Assembly (NCBI GenBank): GCA_013399855.1
Contig: VXAY01005982.1
Location: 525,952 to 589,951, forward strand
Source: Oxyruncus cristatus
Taxonomy: Eukaryota; Chordata; Aves; Passeriformes; Cotingidae
Length of the DNA stretch: 64,000 nucleotides
Direction: 5' to 3'
Shown: positions 11,145 to 21,724 of the stretch, piece by piece
Layout: every line of letters starts with the position of its first letter
Position numbering within the stretch: position 1 is the first letter of the stretch
The notes under the pieces: model-generated
What the model was told of the DNA's origin: nothing
The model's database searches: none
What the model saw: the letters and a program-made list of their open reading frames with translations, nothing else
Translations under genes and position numbers: made by a program

Positions 11145-13925
11145 GTAAACACTGTGCCGAGCGTGCAGGGCTCCTGCACCCACCCTGTGGGTAGCCACGG
11201 GCCGCTCCAAGCCTGCTCCTGGCCCGTGCCGGGATGAGGGAGGCCCACCCTGCTCCCCTTCACCCTCCTGCCCCGATGCTGTGGGGATGAGCAGGTACTG
11301 CACCCCCTGTGGGACCCCACAGCTCAGGGCAAAGATGAAGCCACAGTACATCACCCAGATGTGGCATCAGCTCCACGATCTGCCCCTTGCTGAACGGGGA
11401 CCACCACTCATGGAGACAGGGATGCAAGTCCAGGCAAACACAGCACAGGTTTTTGCTACCGTCCCTCCCAGAAACACCCAAGTCCTGTTTGTGCGCAAGT
11501 TGCCAGTGCTGTTTTGAAGTGTGGTGCATACAGCACTATGCTGCCCTGTGCTGGAGCCCTCCGGCATCCCCAGCGCCCCGGGTCTCCTCAGGGCCACCCC
11601 GCTCACAGGCTCAGCACATCCCCCCAGAGCAGGCAGATCGCTCTGATCCTCCCGACATCTCCGGCGGGCAGAGGCTCCCTTGCTGCTGCAGGCAGTGGGG
11701 GGTTCTGGCCCTCGTGTGGTGCCTCTGGCTCTCGGTTCACACTTTCAAAGGCAATCAGAGCAGCCCCAGCTCTGACAGCCGGGCAGCGCAAGAGGGTCAC
11801 ACTGTCACATCTGCTGCTGCCCAATCACCCACCTCGGCACAGGGGCTGGCGGAGAGCCCCAGGGAGCCGAGCGAGAGGGACGAGGCAGATCAATACCCAA
11901 TTCCCTCGTGCAGCCCTGGGGAGACAGGCTGGGTGCACGATCTGCAGCCAGAAACATCCTGCAGCCTCACCAGCTGCCAAGGATTGCTCAGGCTGCAGCA
12001 GTGCGAGCTGGCCAAGTGCCCAGCCCCGCCAGGAAGGCACCGAGGAGCACCCAGGGACCCCCCCACCTCTGGCTCTGCCCTGAGCACCCTGGAGCTGCCA
12101 GAGCAGGGCTCAGCCCTGCCACCTCCCACAGCTGACACCAAGCAGCCCCCAGCAGGTCCCCGTCCTCCCACTGCCATTTAGAGCGCAGGATAGAGAAATC
12201 CAAAGGAAAACTCCCTCTCCCAAGAATGGCAAGCAGAAGAGACAGATGACCACGGCCAGAGGAGCTCAGTGCATGCTTAACTGCACGGAGCTGGGCCAGT
12301 CAGCACGGAAAACATCTGGGAAATACGAGCACATGTAGCAGAAGCTCCAGCAGGTCAGGGGAGCCAGGCTCATGGCAATGTAGGAGTTGGGATGGAGACA
12401 AACCAAGGCAAAAGGGATGGCAACAAGCAGTGAGGAGAAGGGCCATGCACAAGACTGGCCACCTTGCACTCCACAATAGGAAACCTGATTTACACCAGCC
12501 CCGTGGCTCATCCTCAGCCCATCTCCTTGAGGCAAGGCCATCTCTAACAGCCCTCCCAGGGCCTGGGACCTTCATTGCCCAGGAGCAACCAGCAAAGAGT
12601 CACTGCCAGCTCAGAGTTTGTGCCAGGCACCTCCAACAGGCGATCAGCGCAGGGATTAAAAACCCTCCTACGTGGCCAAGTCTGATGCCTCTGAGCTGTG
12701 CTCCCGGGGCTGGCAAGTGGAAGAGCGAGGCTGTAATAGAAAATCTCCACACGGCTCCATCCAGTCTAAGCAGCATTAGATCATTGCAGCCCAAATCCCC
12801 CAGTGCCAAGAGCTCCCAGCTTCACCACCAGTGCTGAGCCCGGGAGAGGTGCAGGCAGGGTGTGCAGGCAGCTCACAGCACCGTGGGATTTGTGAACATC
12901 ACGACCTTCCCTGCCAAGGGCAGGGCCAAGCCGGGCATGATCCCAGCACGGCTGATGGGAATCCAAGGAGGGGAAGGACAGGGTTCAGCTCAGTGGGTGC
13001 CGCACACTGAACCAGCCCACGGCTCTGAGCAGAGGTGGGACCCAGCCCTGCCAGCAGCACTACAAAGGTAGAACGGCCTTGGACAGAGCCCAGCCTTGGT
13101 GAGGTGCAGCATTGATGAGCCCTGGACTCCTCGCCCACACCACCACCGCTGCTGGGCTCCTGCTGCCAGGGCGGAACGTCGTGCGATGCCATGGCTGCAG
13201 CACACAGACCTCCTGCGAGTCCTCCTAAAGCTCTTTCTCACTACAGAGCCCCTCTCTGCTCCCACCCAAAGAGCCACACAGACATTTTTCACAGCTTTTG
13301 AAGCTCTGTCACATCCCACTGAGCTCCAACTCTCACCACCAGCTCTAAATCCACAACCTTGACTGTGGGATTTCCAGCCAGCCACCACCCCCGCCAGCGA
13401 AGCAGGGATGGATTACGGCACCTCAGCTCGGCAGCACCGATAATCCTCTGCCTTATCAGAGCAGGGGGCAGCTGGCAGGAAGGACACTGGAGCTCACAGG
13501 GACCCCAGTGCCAGTGGTGCCTGCTTGGGAGGGAGCTCCTACCTGGCCAGAGGTGCTGATCCTGTGGCAGAGCTGCTCTCCTGCTGCACCAAACCCAGCA
13601 GTCAGCAAAGACCCTTTTCCCACCACTGCAGCCCTGCACATTGAGATTTTATCCCTGGGAGATCAAGGCTGGCAGGGCAAGGGGACAGCCCCAGGGAGGC
13701 AGTGGACACAGAGCTGCTTCTGCACTGATGCAATTAGTTAAAGTAGTTAAATGACAACTCCAAGTCAAGTGAGCAGCATTGGCCATGTCAGACCCTCCTT
13801 ACCCCAGCACTCCCATCATGCCTGTCAGGCACCCACACTCCTTTGTTCCCTTCCCTGCTGCCCCCCAGCTCAGCCCCATGCCATCCTGCAGACCCTCTGC
13901 CCAGCCACCCTATTGCTGGGAATGC
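11145..13925. other. GC-rich noncoding block, no gene seen
   Basis: The longest frame (264 codons, 11387-12181, plus) is Ser/Pro/Gln/Cys-rich with no domain. The + strand is poor in T, which lengthens frames by removing stop codons. No transposon or RNA gene was recognised. Confidence 0.45.
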
Positions 13926-13929
13926 ACAG

Positions 13930-14150
13930 GGCACTGGAACAGCAGAAGGATTTAATTGCATGTCAAAATTAAATCTCTTTTGATGAAGAACAATTCAGCT
14001 ATGGTTCTGTCTAATCAAATTAACAAAGTCTTTTTTGATTTTCAATTATCTTCTTCGCTGGAACACTTTATCCGCCGCTCCTGCGATGCAGCTGACAAGC
14101 CCCGACTAACAATTGAGGTGTTTTGCCGCACTTCAGCAAGGCAGGCTGAC
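13930..14150. promoter_or_regulatory. Strong AT-rich island, candidate SOX/homeodomain enhancer
   Basis: One of the clearest elements in the window. SOX-type sites are AACAAT (13989-13994), AACAAAG (14022-14028) and AACAAT (14108-14113). Homeodomain cores include TTAATTGCATG (about 13952-13962), TAATCAAATTAAC (about 14012-14024) and TCAATTATC (about 14042-14050). A CAGCTG E-box (14089-14094) overlaps TGACA. An 88-codon frame crosses it but shows no domain and no acceptor site. Confidence 0.5.
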
Positions 14151-14154
14151 CGCG

Positions 14155-15220
14155 GGGGCCCCGAGCCGGCCCCCCCGAGCCGAGCCAGGAGACAACTGCA
14201 GCAAACACGCACAGCAAAGTGACAATGGCAGCCCCTTGCTGCAGCACAGCTGGGGACAGAGCAGCTCCTCTCCTCACTGGGATGCTGCTGGGACCAGCCC
14301 ACGCACAGCAGCACCGCTGTAACACCCCCTCCACCACCCCAAACCAGGATCCCAGGGAGCTGGGGACAGCCATCAGTGAGGGCAGTCCCACCACACCGTG
14401 CCCCACAGAGGCAGCAGGGAGATGGGACCCCAGGGAGCCCACTGAGCACCCTCCTCATGGGGACACCCGAGACATAAGCACCCACCGCCTCTCCAGCTGC
14501 ACCCAGCCCTGCCTGCCTCCCCAGAACCCGCAGTGCCCACGCGCTCCCCACCCGCTGCAGTGTGCCAGCCCTCCTGGCAGGGCTGGAGCCCACCAAGGGG
14601 AGCCCAGCAGGGTGAAGACTGGCCCTGCCAGGGCCCTGCATTCCCCACTGGCCAACTGTCACTCAGCTGTGGCACTCAAAGGTTGCTTAAGGAAGACAAT
14701 TGACTGGTGTGAAAATATTAACAGAGAAGCTGGTGCGTCCATCACAGGGTGCAGGGGCCCGCATGGCCCTGGCAGGGGAGGGAACAGCGCCCACAGGGCA
14801 GATCACCAGTGCTGAGCACCCAGAAGGAGCCAGGACCCCACCTGCAGGGGATGAGGAAGGACAGGAGGTGCACGAGCCTGCCTGACCACCACAGTGGGCA
14901 GCATGCTTGGCAAAGGACAAGCAGGTCCTGACAGTCTGCAGGCAGCAGACAAGCACTGAGGCTATCCTGAGCTGCCCAGTCCCCTTCAGGGACAGCTCCA
15001 TCCCCCTTCCTTGCTATTCAGGGATAGTTATCTGTTAAGGATGGAGCTTCCTGTTCTTCTGCTAGTGACAAGCCCCAGGGAACTGCAGGAGATTCTAGAT
15101 GGGACCCAGAACCCCAAAAAGGTTGGGCAATGCCAGCTCATCCCAGCACTGCCACCAGTGGGGTTGCACACCCCACCATGGGCCCTGGAGTTGTTCTGAG
15201 CTCCCTGCAGCTGCAGAGAC
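14155..15220. other. GC-rich noncoding block, no gene seen
   Basis: Frames of 198-206 codons on opposite strands overlap one another (14042-14815), which is expected of low-stop GC-rich noise. No domain or splice evidence. Confidence 0.45.
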
Positions 15221-15224
15221 ATTA

Positions 15225-15310
15225 AGCTCTGATGGCAGGACAAAATGTATTAAAAGATGCTAATTTAATTAAAAGAACACTACAATGGCTAAATGAGCAA
15301 GGAAGGAGAA
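15225..15310. other. Small AT-rich island
   Basis: About 85 bp containing GTATTAAAAGATGC and GCTAATTTAATTAAAAG (15247-15275), with back-to-back TAAT/ATTA cores. Candidate minor noncoding element. Confidence 0.33.
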
Positions 15311-15314
15311 CACC

Positions 15315-15835
15315 TCTGTAACCAGGGCACACATACAGGGGGATGCAGCAGGACCCATGGCGGAGGCACAGGCTGAGCTCTAGGCTGCCCCCTGCACCAG
15401 GACAGGGTTCTAGGGATCCTCTCACCTCTCCATCCTACTGTGGGTGCTCAGCACACTCTGCCAAGCACCCAAGGCTCTTCCCTGGATTATCTGCCAACTT
15501 GCAGCCATTCCCAGACAGCACAGGCAGCAGCATCATCTCCTCCTCACCTTGGTACCTGTTCCCAAACACAGGCTACAGCATCTCATCCCACTACAGGGTC
15601 TCTGGCAGCAGGGAACGGGCCTTTACTGGTACCTCTGCTGCATTTGAACTAGAACTGAGCTTGGTCTTCCCCCATAAGCCAGGGATATCACCCACCCCAC
15701 GGGCAGGGGACAGCAGGATCCCCTCTGCAGCACATCCCTGGCCCATCCCAGCACGTCCTACAGTAGCTCCAGCACAGCATCTGTTCCTCCTTATTAAGCT
15801 GTTTGCAAGGGAAACTTTCTCCATCCCTATGGATC
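15315..15835. other. Mixed noncoding sequence, nothing recognised
   Basis: CA- and TCC-rich sequence crossed by the long frame that runs into the assembly gap. No domain is visible in the translation. Confidence 0.4.
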
Positions 15836-15967
15836 TCGGGTGGAGCGGTGTCCCTGCCTGCCTGGAGCTGGCAGCCACCCAGCGCGGCCCCCCCGTCCCT
15901 CCTGCCGGGGGTCCCGCAGAGCCCCCCGGGGGTCCCGCACACGGGGGTGTCCCCGCAGGCGGGACGA

Positions 15968-15986
15968 CACTGCCCCCTACCGGCCG
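15968..15986 (-). promoter_or_regulatory. Candidate CTCF binding site
   Basis: The plus strand reads CACTGCCCCCTACCGGCCG. Against the reverse complement of the vertebrate CTCF core (YGCCMYCTRSTGGY) the only mismatch is one T-to-C in the TGG end, and flanking R and S positions also agree. It sits five bases before the assembly gap in a CpG-rich segment. Occupancy is inference. Confidence 0.45.
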
Positions 15987-15990
15987 CCCG

Positions 15991-16014
15991 NNNNNNNNNN
16001 NNNNNNNNNNNNNN
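15991..16014. other. Assembly gap (24 N)
   Basis: Twenty-four unknown bases. The right edge is a poly-C tract with scattered G, so the gap probably reflects sequencing dropout in extreme GC. The N count may not equal the true missing length. Confidence 0.97.
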
Positions 16015-16169
16015 ACCCCCCCCCCGCCCGCCCCCCCCCCCCCGCCGCAGGCTCCTGCCGCTCCCAGCCCCCCCCCGCCCCGATCCCTCCGAAGGGGAGA
16101 CCCCCCGACGCAGCCTCCTCTGCCCTGTACCCCCATACCGAGGTCGCAGGGCAGGGACTGCCCACCTTG

Positions 16170-18245
16170 GATAAGCACACACAGGTCACCTGCAACACGG
16201 ACGGGAGCCAGTGCACAGGGGAGCTCCCAGGACACACGGGAGAGCTGAGCAGGGGTCCTGGAGCCTGGCCTGGTGCAAACACCCCAGGATCCCCAAGGTC
16301 AGAACGCTCCCCGGAGAGCTGCTCCGACTGCCCAGCTGAGGAGAAGGAGCAGCGCCCTGGAAGCCAACCCCAGCTGCAGCACAGAGGCACATTGCAGCCC
16401 CAGCCTGGCCAACACCACAGAGTTTCAGGGCTCCACATGCCCCCAGGGTGACCTGGCCTGGCGGGATGGGAATAGCAGCCCCCCTCACCCCTTCTGCCCC
16501 GGGGTATGGCAGGCAGAGGGGCTGGAGGAATGTGTGGATGTTACTCCTCCCAAACACCAACTGTTTCCAAATGAGCACGACTCCCTCTTCATGGATAAAG
16601 GGATCGGCTCTCACTCCCAGGTCTCTCCACTTCCAATCCCTTTTGTGCATTTTCCAAAGAGGGGTTGATCACATCCTGGCAGATGCTGGGAGCAGACGCC
16701 TAATGGAGGCCATCTGCCACATTTCACAGGGAAAATTATTCAAACTCACTAGGACTTTAATTTAATCAGCTGGCACTGAAGTGGGCACCGGGCGTTCATG
16801 GGAGCAGGTGTGAGCACGGGCCAGCAAAGGAAACAGCGTCACCCCCAGTCACCACACCGAGAAGAGGAGCTCATGGAGCTGTGTGGCCACGGGCACCTCA
16901 CACCGTCACAGAGGCACAACGAACACCAGCCCCGAGCTACCGAGGAGCTCCTTCCTTGGGAAAGCTCCTCAAGTAGCCCCAGCATTGGGGAACTGCAGCA
17001 TGGAAGAAGATTCATGGCAGGTGACACCAGAGCAGATGGGCCATTGGTTACCAGTAAGGAATCTGCCGGCCCCGCTGGCAGGCACGTTCATCCCCAGCCC
17101 TGTAGAGCTGCTGAGCCACGGCCGAGCTGTGCAGAGGGAAAGGGCAGGAGGAGCCATCCCTGGGAACATGGCAGCATCTGCGTGGAGCTCTCCCAGCCCC
17201 CTCCCACCTGGATGAGACCGTCCCACCCTCGCTCCCCCAAAGACTTCCCATATGCAAAGTGACAGATCCATTTACTGCAAAGAGGGGAAGTGCCAGCCTG
17301 GCACTGGGAAAAAGGGACAGGAGGAAAGGTGCTGTCTGTGCTGCATCCTCTGAAATCTCTGCCTTACCCCAAGGTGAGGCAGCTTCCCACGCCCAGTGGC
17401 TCCCAGTGCGCACGGGAACCCCCAAGAAAGATAAAACACGTGCCTGTCAAAGAGAGGAGGCAAAGGCAGCCTGGCCGCTGCTCCAGACACCTGCAGAAAT
17501 CTGGGATCTCTCCAAGCATGTGGTGTGTCTTCATTGCCTCTGTCACAAGCCACAGAGGACATGCAGAAGCATCCGACCATGGCAACACCACACACCCAGC
17601 ACGTGAGCCCCTGCCAGGGACTGAAGGGGAAATGGCCCAAGTGCAACATGGCCCAGGAAGGGAGTCAGGGCCAGAGGTCCTGGAAAAAGGGCCCTGAAGT
17701 CCTCATCTGATCACTGTGAACAGAACCCACCTGCACTGGATGAAAGGACAAAGCCTCCAGCAACCCCCAGCCAAGCTGATTAAGAGGAAAATTCTTCCTG
17801 AGCCCAAATCCAGGGGCACATTTACATCCAAGCTACTAATTCTGTCACATCATGCAAATACAAGGCAGTTCTCCTTTCTCACCTGTCAGATCACTTCCTC
17901 CCTGGTATTACAATGTGTCCAGACTCAACCACTAAAACACTTGGATCAAACCTGAGCTCCACAGTGCTGACCCCACACAGCCACTGTAAGATCTGTGGGC
18001 TATGGGTGCCCTTGGCTCAGTTCCTGCCACATCACTTCCCCTCCCTTCCACCACCTTCCATGGCCACTCCAACTGGCAATGGATCCCCCAGGCAGCGGGA
18101 AGGAGCAAACGCAAGTTCTCTCATCCTTGGGAAACCACTGGCCTGCCTGCTCAGGACCTTTCCATAGGGCCATGGCCCAGCTTATCTGGAAAATCCATGG
18201 AGCTCAAATGAAACTGGGTAGCAAGGGAAGGGGGAACTTGGCAGC
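16170..18245. other. Mixed noncoding block, no gene seen
   Basis: Short AT patches occur at about 16725-16770 and 17775-17930. Overlapping frames of 100-150 codons on both strands have no domain content. Confidence 0.45.
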
Positions 18246-18249
18246 TGCT

Positions 18250-18520
18250 CACATTTAGTTTGCACCTTCTTTGCCAGTATGGAAGGAAACAAACGACCTG
18301 TGAAGGGAACTGAGCATAGTGATTCATTACCCCCGATGTGTGATGATGGCTTAATTATTTTTCTAACTGGGGAGAGACACTTTCTGACAGCAGGTGCAAA
18401 TTAATTCTCCACTGTTTTCAGGAGTGATCGGCCCAGGACAAGTAGAAAACTGGAAAACCTAATTAAATCGGGAGCTAGGTGGAATAAGTGGAGCAGGGAG
18501 TTTGTTTGCATGGTGCTGAT
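18250..18520. promoter_or_regulatory. AT-rich island with MEIS plus E-box composite
   Basis: TGACAG (18385-18390, MEIS/TGIF type) directly abuts CAGGTG (18391-18396, E-box). TTAATTATTT (18351-18360), AAATTAATTC (about 18398-18407) and CCTAATTAAATC (about 18457-18468) supply homeodomain cores. Candidate enhancer. Confidence 0.42.
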
Positions 18521-18524
18521 GGGT

Positions 18525-19615
18525 ACTAACGACCAGTGGGAAAGACACAGGGCTCCCAGCAGGAAACTTGGGGCTGTCTCTGGAGCTCCTTGCACCCGAA
18601 TAGGCTTTAACAGTTTGGGGCAGGAGATGACGCTGCACATGCTACTAACTGCTCACAGATGGGGAACACCAGGGCTGTTCCCAGGGAGAGGCACCGATGG
18701 ACGGGGAGGACCAGGGCTGTCCCACTCCGCAGGTGCTGAGCAGAGGAGATGGTGTTCACAGGCTGCCAGCCAGATGTGCAGCACTGGGGCTCCCCAAGTC
18801 CTTCCGGGCTTCGCATCCCTCGAGAGCCACAGGACACCCAGTTACTGAGCCACCAGCACCCACCGGGCAGGGGAGCGAGCAGGAAGCCTGTCCCATTCCT
18901 GAGCAGCCGGAGCAGGAGCAGTTAACATCCTTGGAGCAGCCAGTGCCCAGCCTCCCTGACACAAGAGGAGCCAACACGGCTCTTCCAGCCCTGCTCCAGC
19001 CCTGGCACACGGTGCCACCACTGCCGGCTCCTGCACCGAGGTGTGGAAAACAACTAACACCTGAAGGGTTTTGCCACGGGGGGGAGCAGCCAGGGCTGAT
19101 CCCAAGCTCCACAATGAGGGAAGGAAGAGTTTCTGTTGAACGGTTGCCATGGAAACACCATTTATACTTTCCTGCGGCTCCAGAGTCGGCTCTCCCAGTA
19201 CAGCCACTGCTCAGCCCCACTGCCCAGCCCAGGCTCTCCATCACCCCCTCCCTCCCACTTCAGCCTCCAGGGGCTTGAGCCCCTCTACAGCGGCCTCAGG
19301 GTGCTGAGCCAGCAGTGGCACCACGGGGCTGTTCCCCAGCCGCATCCCAGAGCCCCTCCGGGGATTTTAAAGCATCTCAGTCCCAGCTCAGATGATACAA
19401 AGCTAAAAATGGGGGAGCGCAGAAGCATCAGGAGGTTAAATGGGTGTCCTGGTCTCCCTCCTAATCCTCTTGCTGCCTAAGGAGTTTGCTCCTGTGCACA
19501 GCTCTTGGCCCCACTCATCCCATCCCACCACCTGGGAGTCCCTCCCACCTCCCCCGGAGTCTGAGCCTGCTGGGCTGCTCTGCCAGTCACCCCCCCCAAC
19601 ACACCCACAATGCTG
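18525..19615. other. GC-rich noncoding block, no gene seen
   Basis: A 193-codon plus-strand frame (18697-19278) lies opposite a 162-codon minus-strand frame and neither has a domain. The block contains the RFX-type X-box listed separately. Confidence 0.42.
19143..19156. promoter_or_regulatory. RFX X-box-like site
   Basis: GTTGCCATGGAAAC differs from the palindromic X-box GTTGCCATGGCAAC at a single base. RFX proteins bind such sites in ciliary, neural and immune genes. It is isolated in GC-rich sequence, so function is uncertain. Confidence 0.38.
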
Positions 19616-19619
19616 GGAA

Positions 19620-19880
19620 AAAGAACCCTAATTGCTTTTTGTTTTTCTGCTTCTCCCATCATTAAATGCCTTCTTCATCCCTAATAGTTTGGGATTCTGT
19701 GAAGGTTAATATGTTTCAGGTTCCACACAAGTACAGCTAATTAACAAACAGTCCCCTCAATTCCCTTTAATGCTACACATGGAATGCAATCACTGCAATT
19801 ACCTGCTTCCCAAAGCCATTACAAACCACAGAAAATTAGCGGAACAGGTGATAAAAGTCTCCTTTCATTGGTTCATGAAA
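19620..19880. promoter_or_regulatory. AT-rich island, candidate enhancer with several factor sites
   Basis: Visible sites are TAATTA (19738-19743), TGGAATG (19780-19786, TEAD type), AACCACA (19824-19830, RUNX type), CAGGTG (19845-19850, E-box) and an inverted CCAAT near 19867. Composition is AT-rich across the whole stretch. No coding frame. Confidence 0.45.
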
Positions 19881-19884
19881 GTAG

Positions 19885-21330
19885 CTGATCTCCTGGCAGC
19901 AGCTCCCCAGCACGCAGCTGGAAGGGACCAGCACCTCCTGAGAAACCCGGCTGGGATAACCCTGGATCCCGGGGAGCCCTAAAACACCATCAGTTTCAGG
20001 TTCACCTTCTCTTGGGCACCCAAGCCCAGACTCGCCACCTCAGACCTTGGCACTAAGAGCCAACCACGTTCTTCTACTGATGAAAAGGAGATTGTAATTA
20101 AAGCAAACCCTCACCAGCTGCTGGGGGGACTAAGGGGAGGGGGCAGAGCTCTAATCCTGAGGGACACCAGGACACCCTGATGCGCAGGGTGAGTGAGAGT
20201 GGAGCCAAACCCAGTACTAGCCCAGGGTCCTCAGGGTTGGTGTGCTGTCACCATCCTGAAGGAGAGTTGGGCCACAATCCCTAGGGACACACACACACAC
20301 AGATGGGCACAAGGAAAGGGGAAGAATGTTCACATCCACTCCTGGAGGAAAAAGAGGAAGGGAAAGCCCTTATCTGCCTCCTCATCCTCCCCAGAGGAAG
20401 AGCATCCTCTGCAGACTCCAGGAGGGGTCACAGAAAAACCCCTTTCGCTCTCCACCTGGGAGCTGGGCTATTCCCACAGGAATTGGAGCACTTGCTTCAA
20501 AACTCCTTCACGTCTGCTTTTGGGAGCCCCAGAGGGAGACACCCAGTGCCAGGGAATGCACCGAGCTCCCAGCAAATTGCTCCATTAGACCTCGTTAAAA
20601 ACCAGCACCTCTCAGGCGAGGTTCCATTTCCAGCTCCTGGCCCTCTTGCCAGAGGGAAGAGCTCTCCAGTATCAGCCTCCCCTCTGCTCCATCACTCACA
20701 CGCAGCAGTAATACCTGGGCGTGCTCCAGAGCCCACGGCCCTGAGGAAGACTCTGCTGCACCCCCAGCACAGGACAGGGCTGCTCCACAGCCTGGCCAGG
20801 CAGGTAAAGGCAGCACAGGTGGAGCAGAGAGCACCGTCCTCATCTCCCCAGCACCGACATCCCTGTGCAGCAGGAGAACCAACACCCCCGGGTTGTTCAG
20901 AGCAAACAGATCAGCTCAGCAGACACAAGGGCCCCCCACACCCAGCACAGCCTTCCCAGGCACAGCCCAGACATCCCCCCCTCTATGGGGGCTTGACTCC
21001 CAGCTCCCCCAGCACCCGCACGGCCACAGCTTTCCCAGGGGAGCCACACTGCTGGTCAAGCCCAGAGGCAGGGAGGTGTCCACGACCAGGCAGCAGCGTC
21101 ACCATCCAGCTCCTGGGGGCAGCTGTAAGTCTGAGTGTCTCCGGCTGGGCTTCACCAGCTGTCTGTGTCCCACAGCCCACCGATACCAGCAGCCAGGGCA
21201 CGATGCCCAGGCAGGTGCCCGGCTCCAGGGGTCCTGCTCATCACACTCCATCCCAGAAGAGCCAGCCAGCCTCTCCACAACTGCATCCTCTCTTCTCAGC
21301 ACTCCTCCCCGAGTGCCAGAGCACCCTCCA
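19885..21330. other. GC-rich noncoding block with the longest open frame, not called as a gene
   Basis: A 343-codon plus-strand frame (20303-21334) is Pro, Ser, His and Gln-rich with no domain, signal peptide or repeat organisation, and overlaps other frames on both strands. Scarcity of T on this strand explains the lack of stops. A small AT patch at 20085-20105 is also present. Confidence 0.4.
20287..20301. repeat. Short (AC)n microsatellite
   Basis: Seven and a half AC units. Too short to be more than a minor simple repeat. Confidence 0.8.
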
Positions 21331-21334
21331 GTGA

Positions 21335-21720
21335 TGGGCTTCCCATGCAAGAGCTCCTTATAAATGTAAATTGGGAACAGCCTCACAGCACAGGAGGAAA
21401 ATCACTGTAAACAAAATCGCAGTTGCTGTGGAAACCATTAAAAATAGATTCCCCATGCTCCCCCTTTTGTGCCGGGTATTATACAGCTGGGTTCCTTCAT
21501 TCCGCATTATTATTACTTTTTAATTATGAATAATTTCCTCCCTTCTATAGGAAGATGGAGTAAAAAACAGAACTTTCCAAACGAGGGGCCTTTAGGATAT
21601 GTTTCGATATGCAAATGAAGGCAAACATGCATTTGGTGCTGTTTACGCCACAGGGTAGAAATCTTTCTGCATTAACACTTTTCATGCCACGTTCCCCATT
21701 TCCTCCCCTTTCCCCCAGAC
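21335..21720. promoter_or_regulatory. Long AT-rich island with MEF2 and octamer sites
   Basis: TTAAAAATAG (21438-21447) is a perfect MEF2 consensus. ATGCAAAT (21609-21616) is a perfect POU octamer. TAATTA (21521-21526) lies in a run of ATTATTATTAC and TAATTATGAATAATT sequence. At nearly 400 bp it is among the longest AT-rich islands here. Candidate conserved enhancer. Confidence 0.48.
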
Positions 21721-21724
21721 AGGA

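Larger units (their letters stand above)
15840..16165. promoter_or_regulatory. Extreme GC-rich, CpG-containing segment around an assembly gap
   Basis: The flanks of the gap carry runs of C up to 13 (16031-16043) and many CpGs. Such segments are poorly sequenced and in birds often mark CpG islands or first exons of GC-rich genes. The frames reported across it (15343-16248 and others) include unknown bases and cannot be trusted. Confidence 0.35.

Noticed and set aside
11387..12181. 264-codon plus-strand frame
   Set aside because: Low-complexity Ser/Pro/Gln/Cys composition, without homology that I recognise and without splice signals.
15343..16248. 301-codon open frame across the assembly gap
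   Set aside because: It includes unknown bases, so both frame and length are unreliable, and the visible parts show no domain.
20303..21334. 343-codon plus-strand open frame
   Set aside because: Pro/Ser/His/Gln-rich, no domain, no signal peptide, no splice context, and overlapped by frames on both strands. Low T content of the strand lowers stop frequency enough to explain it. A PhyloCSF score would settle it.
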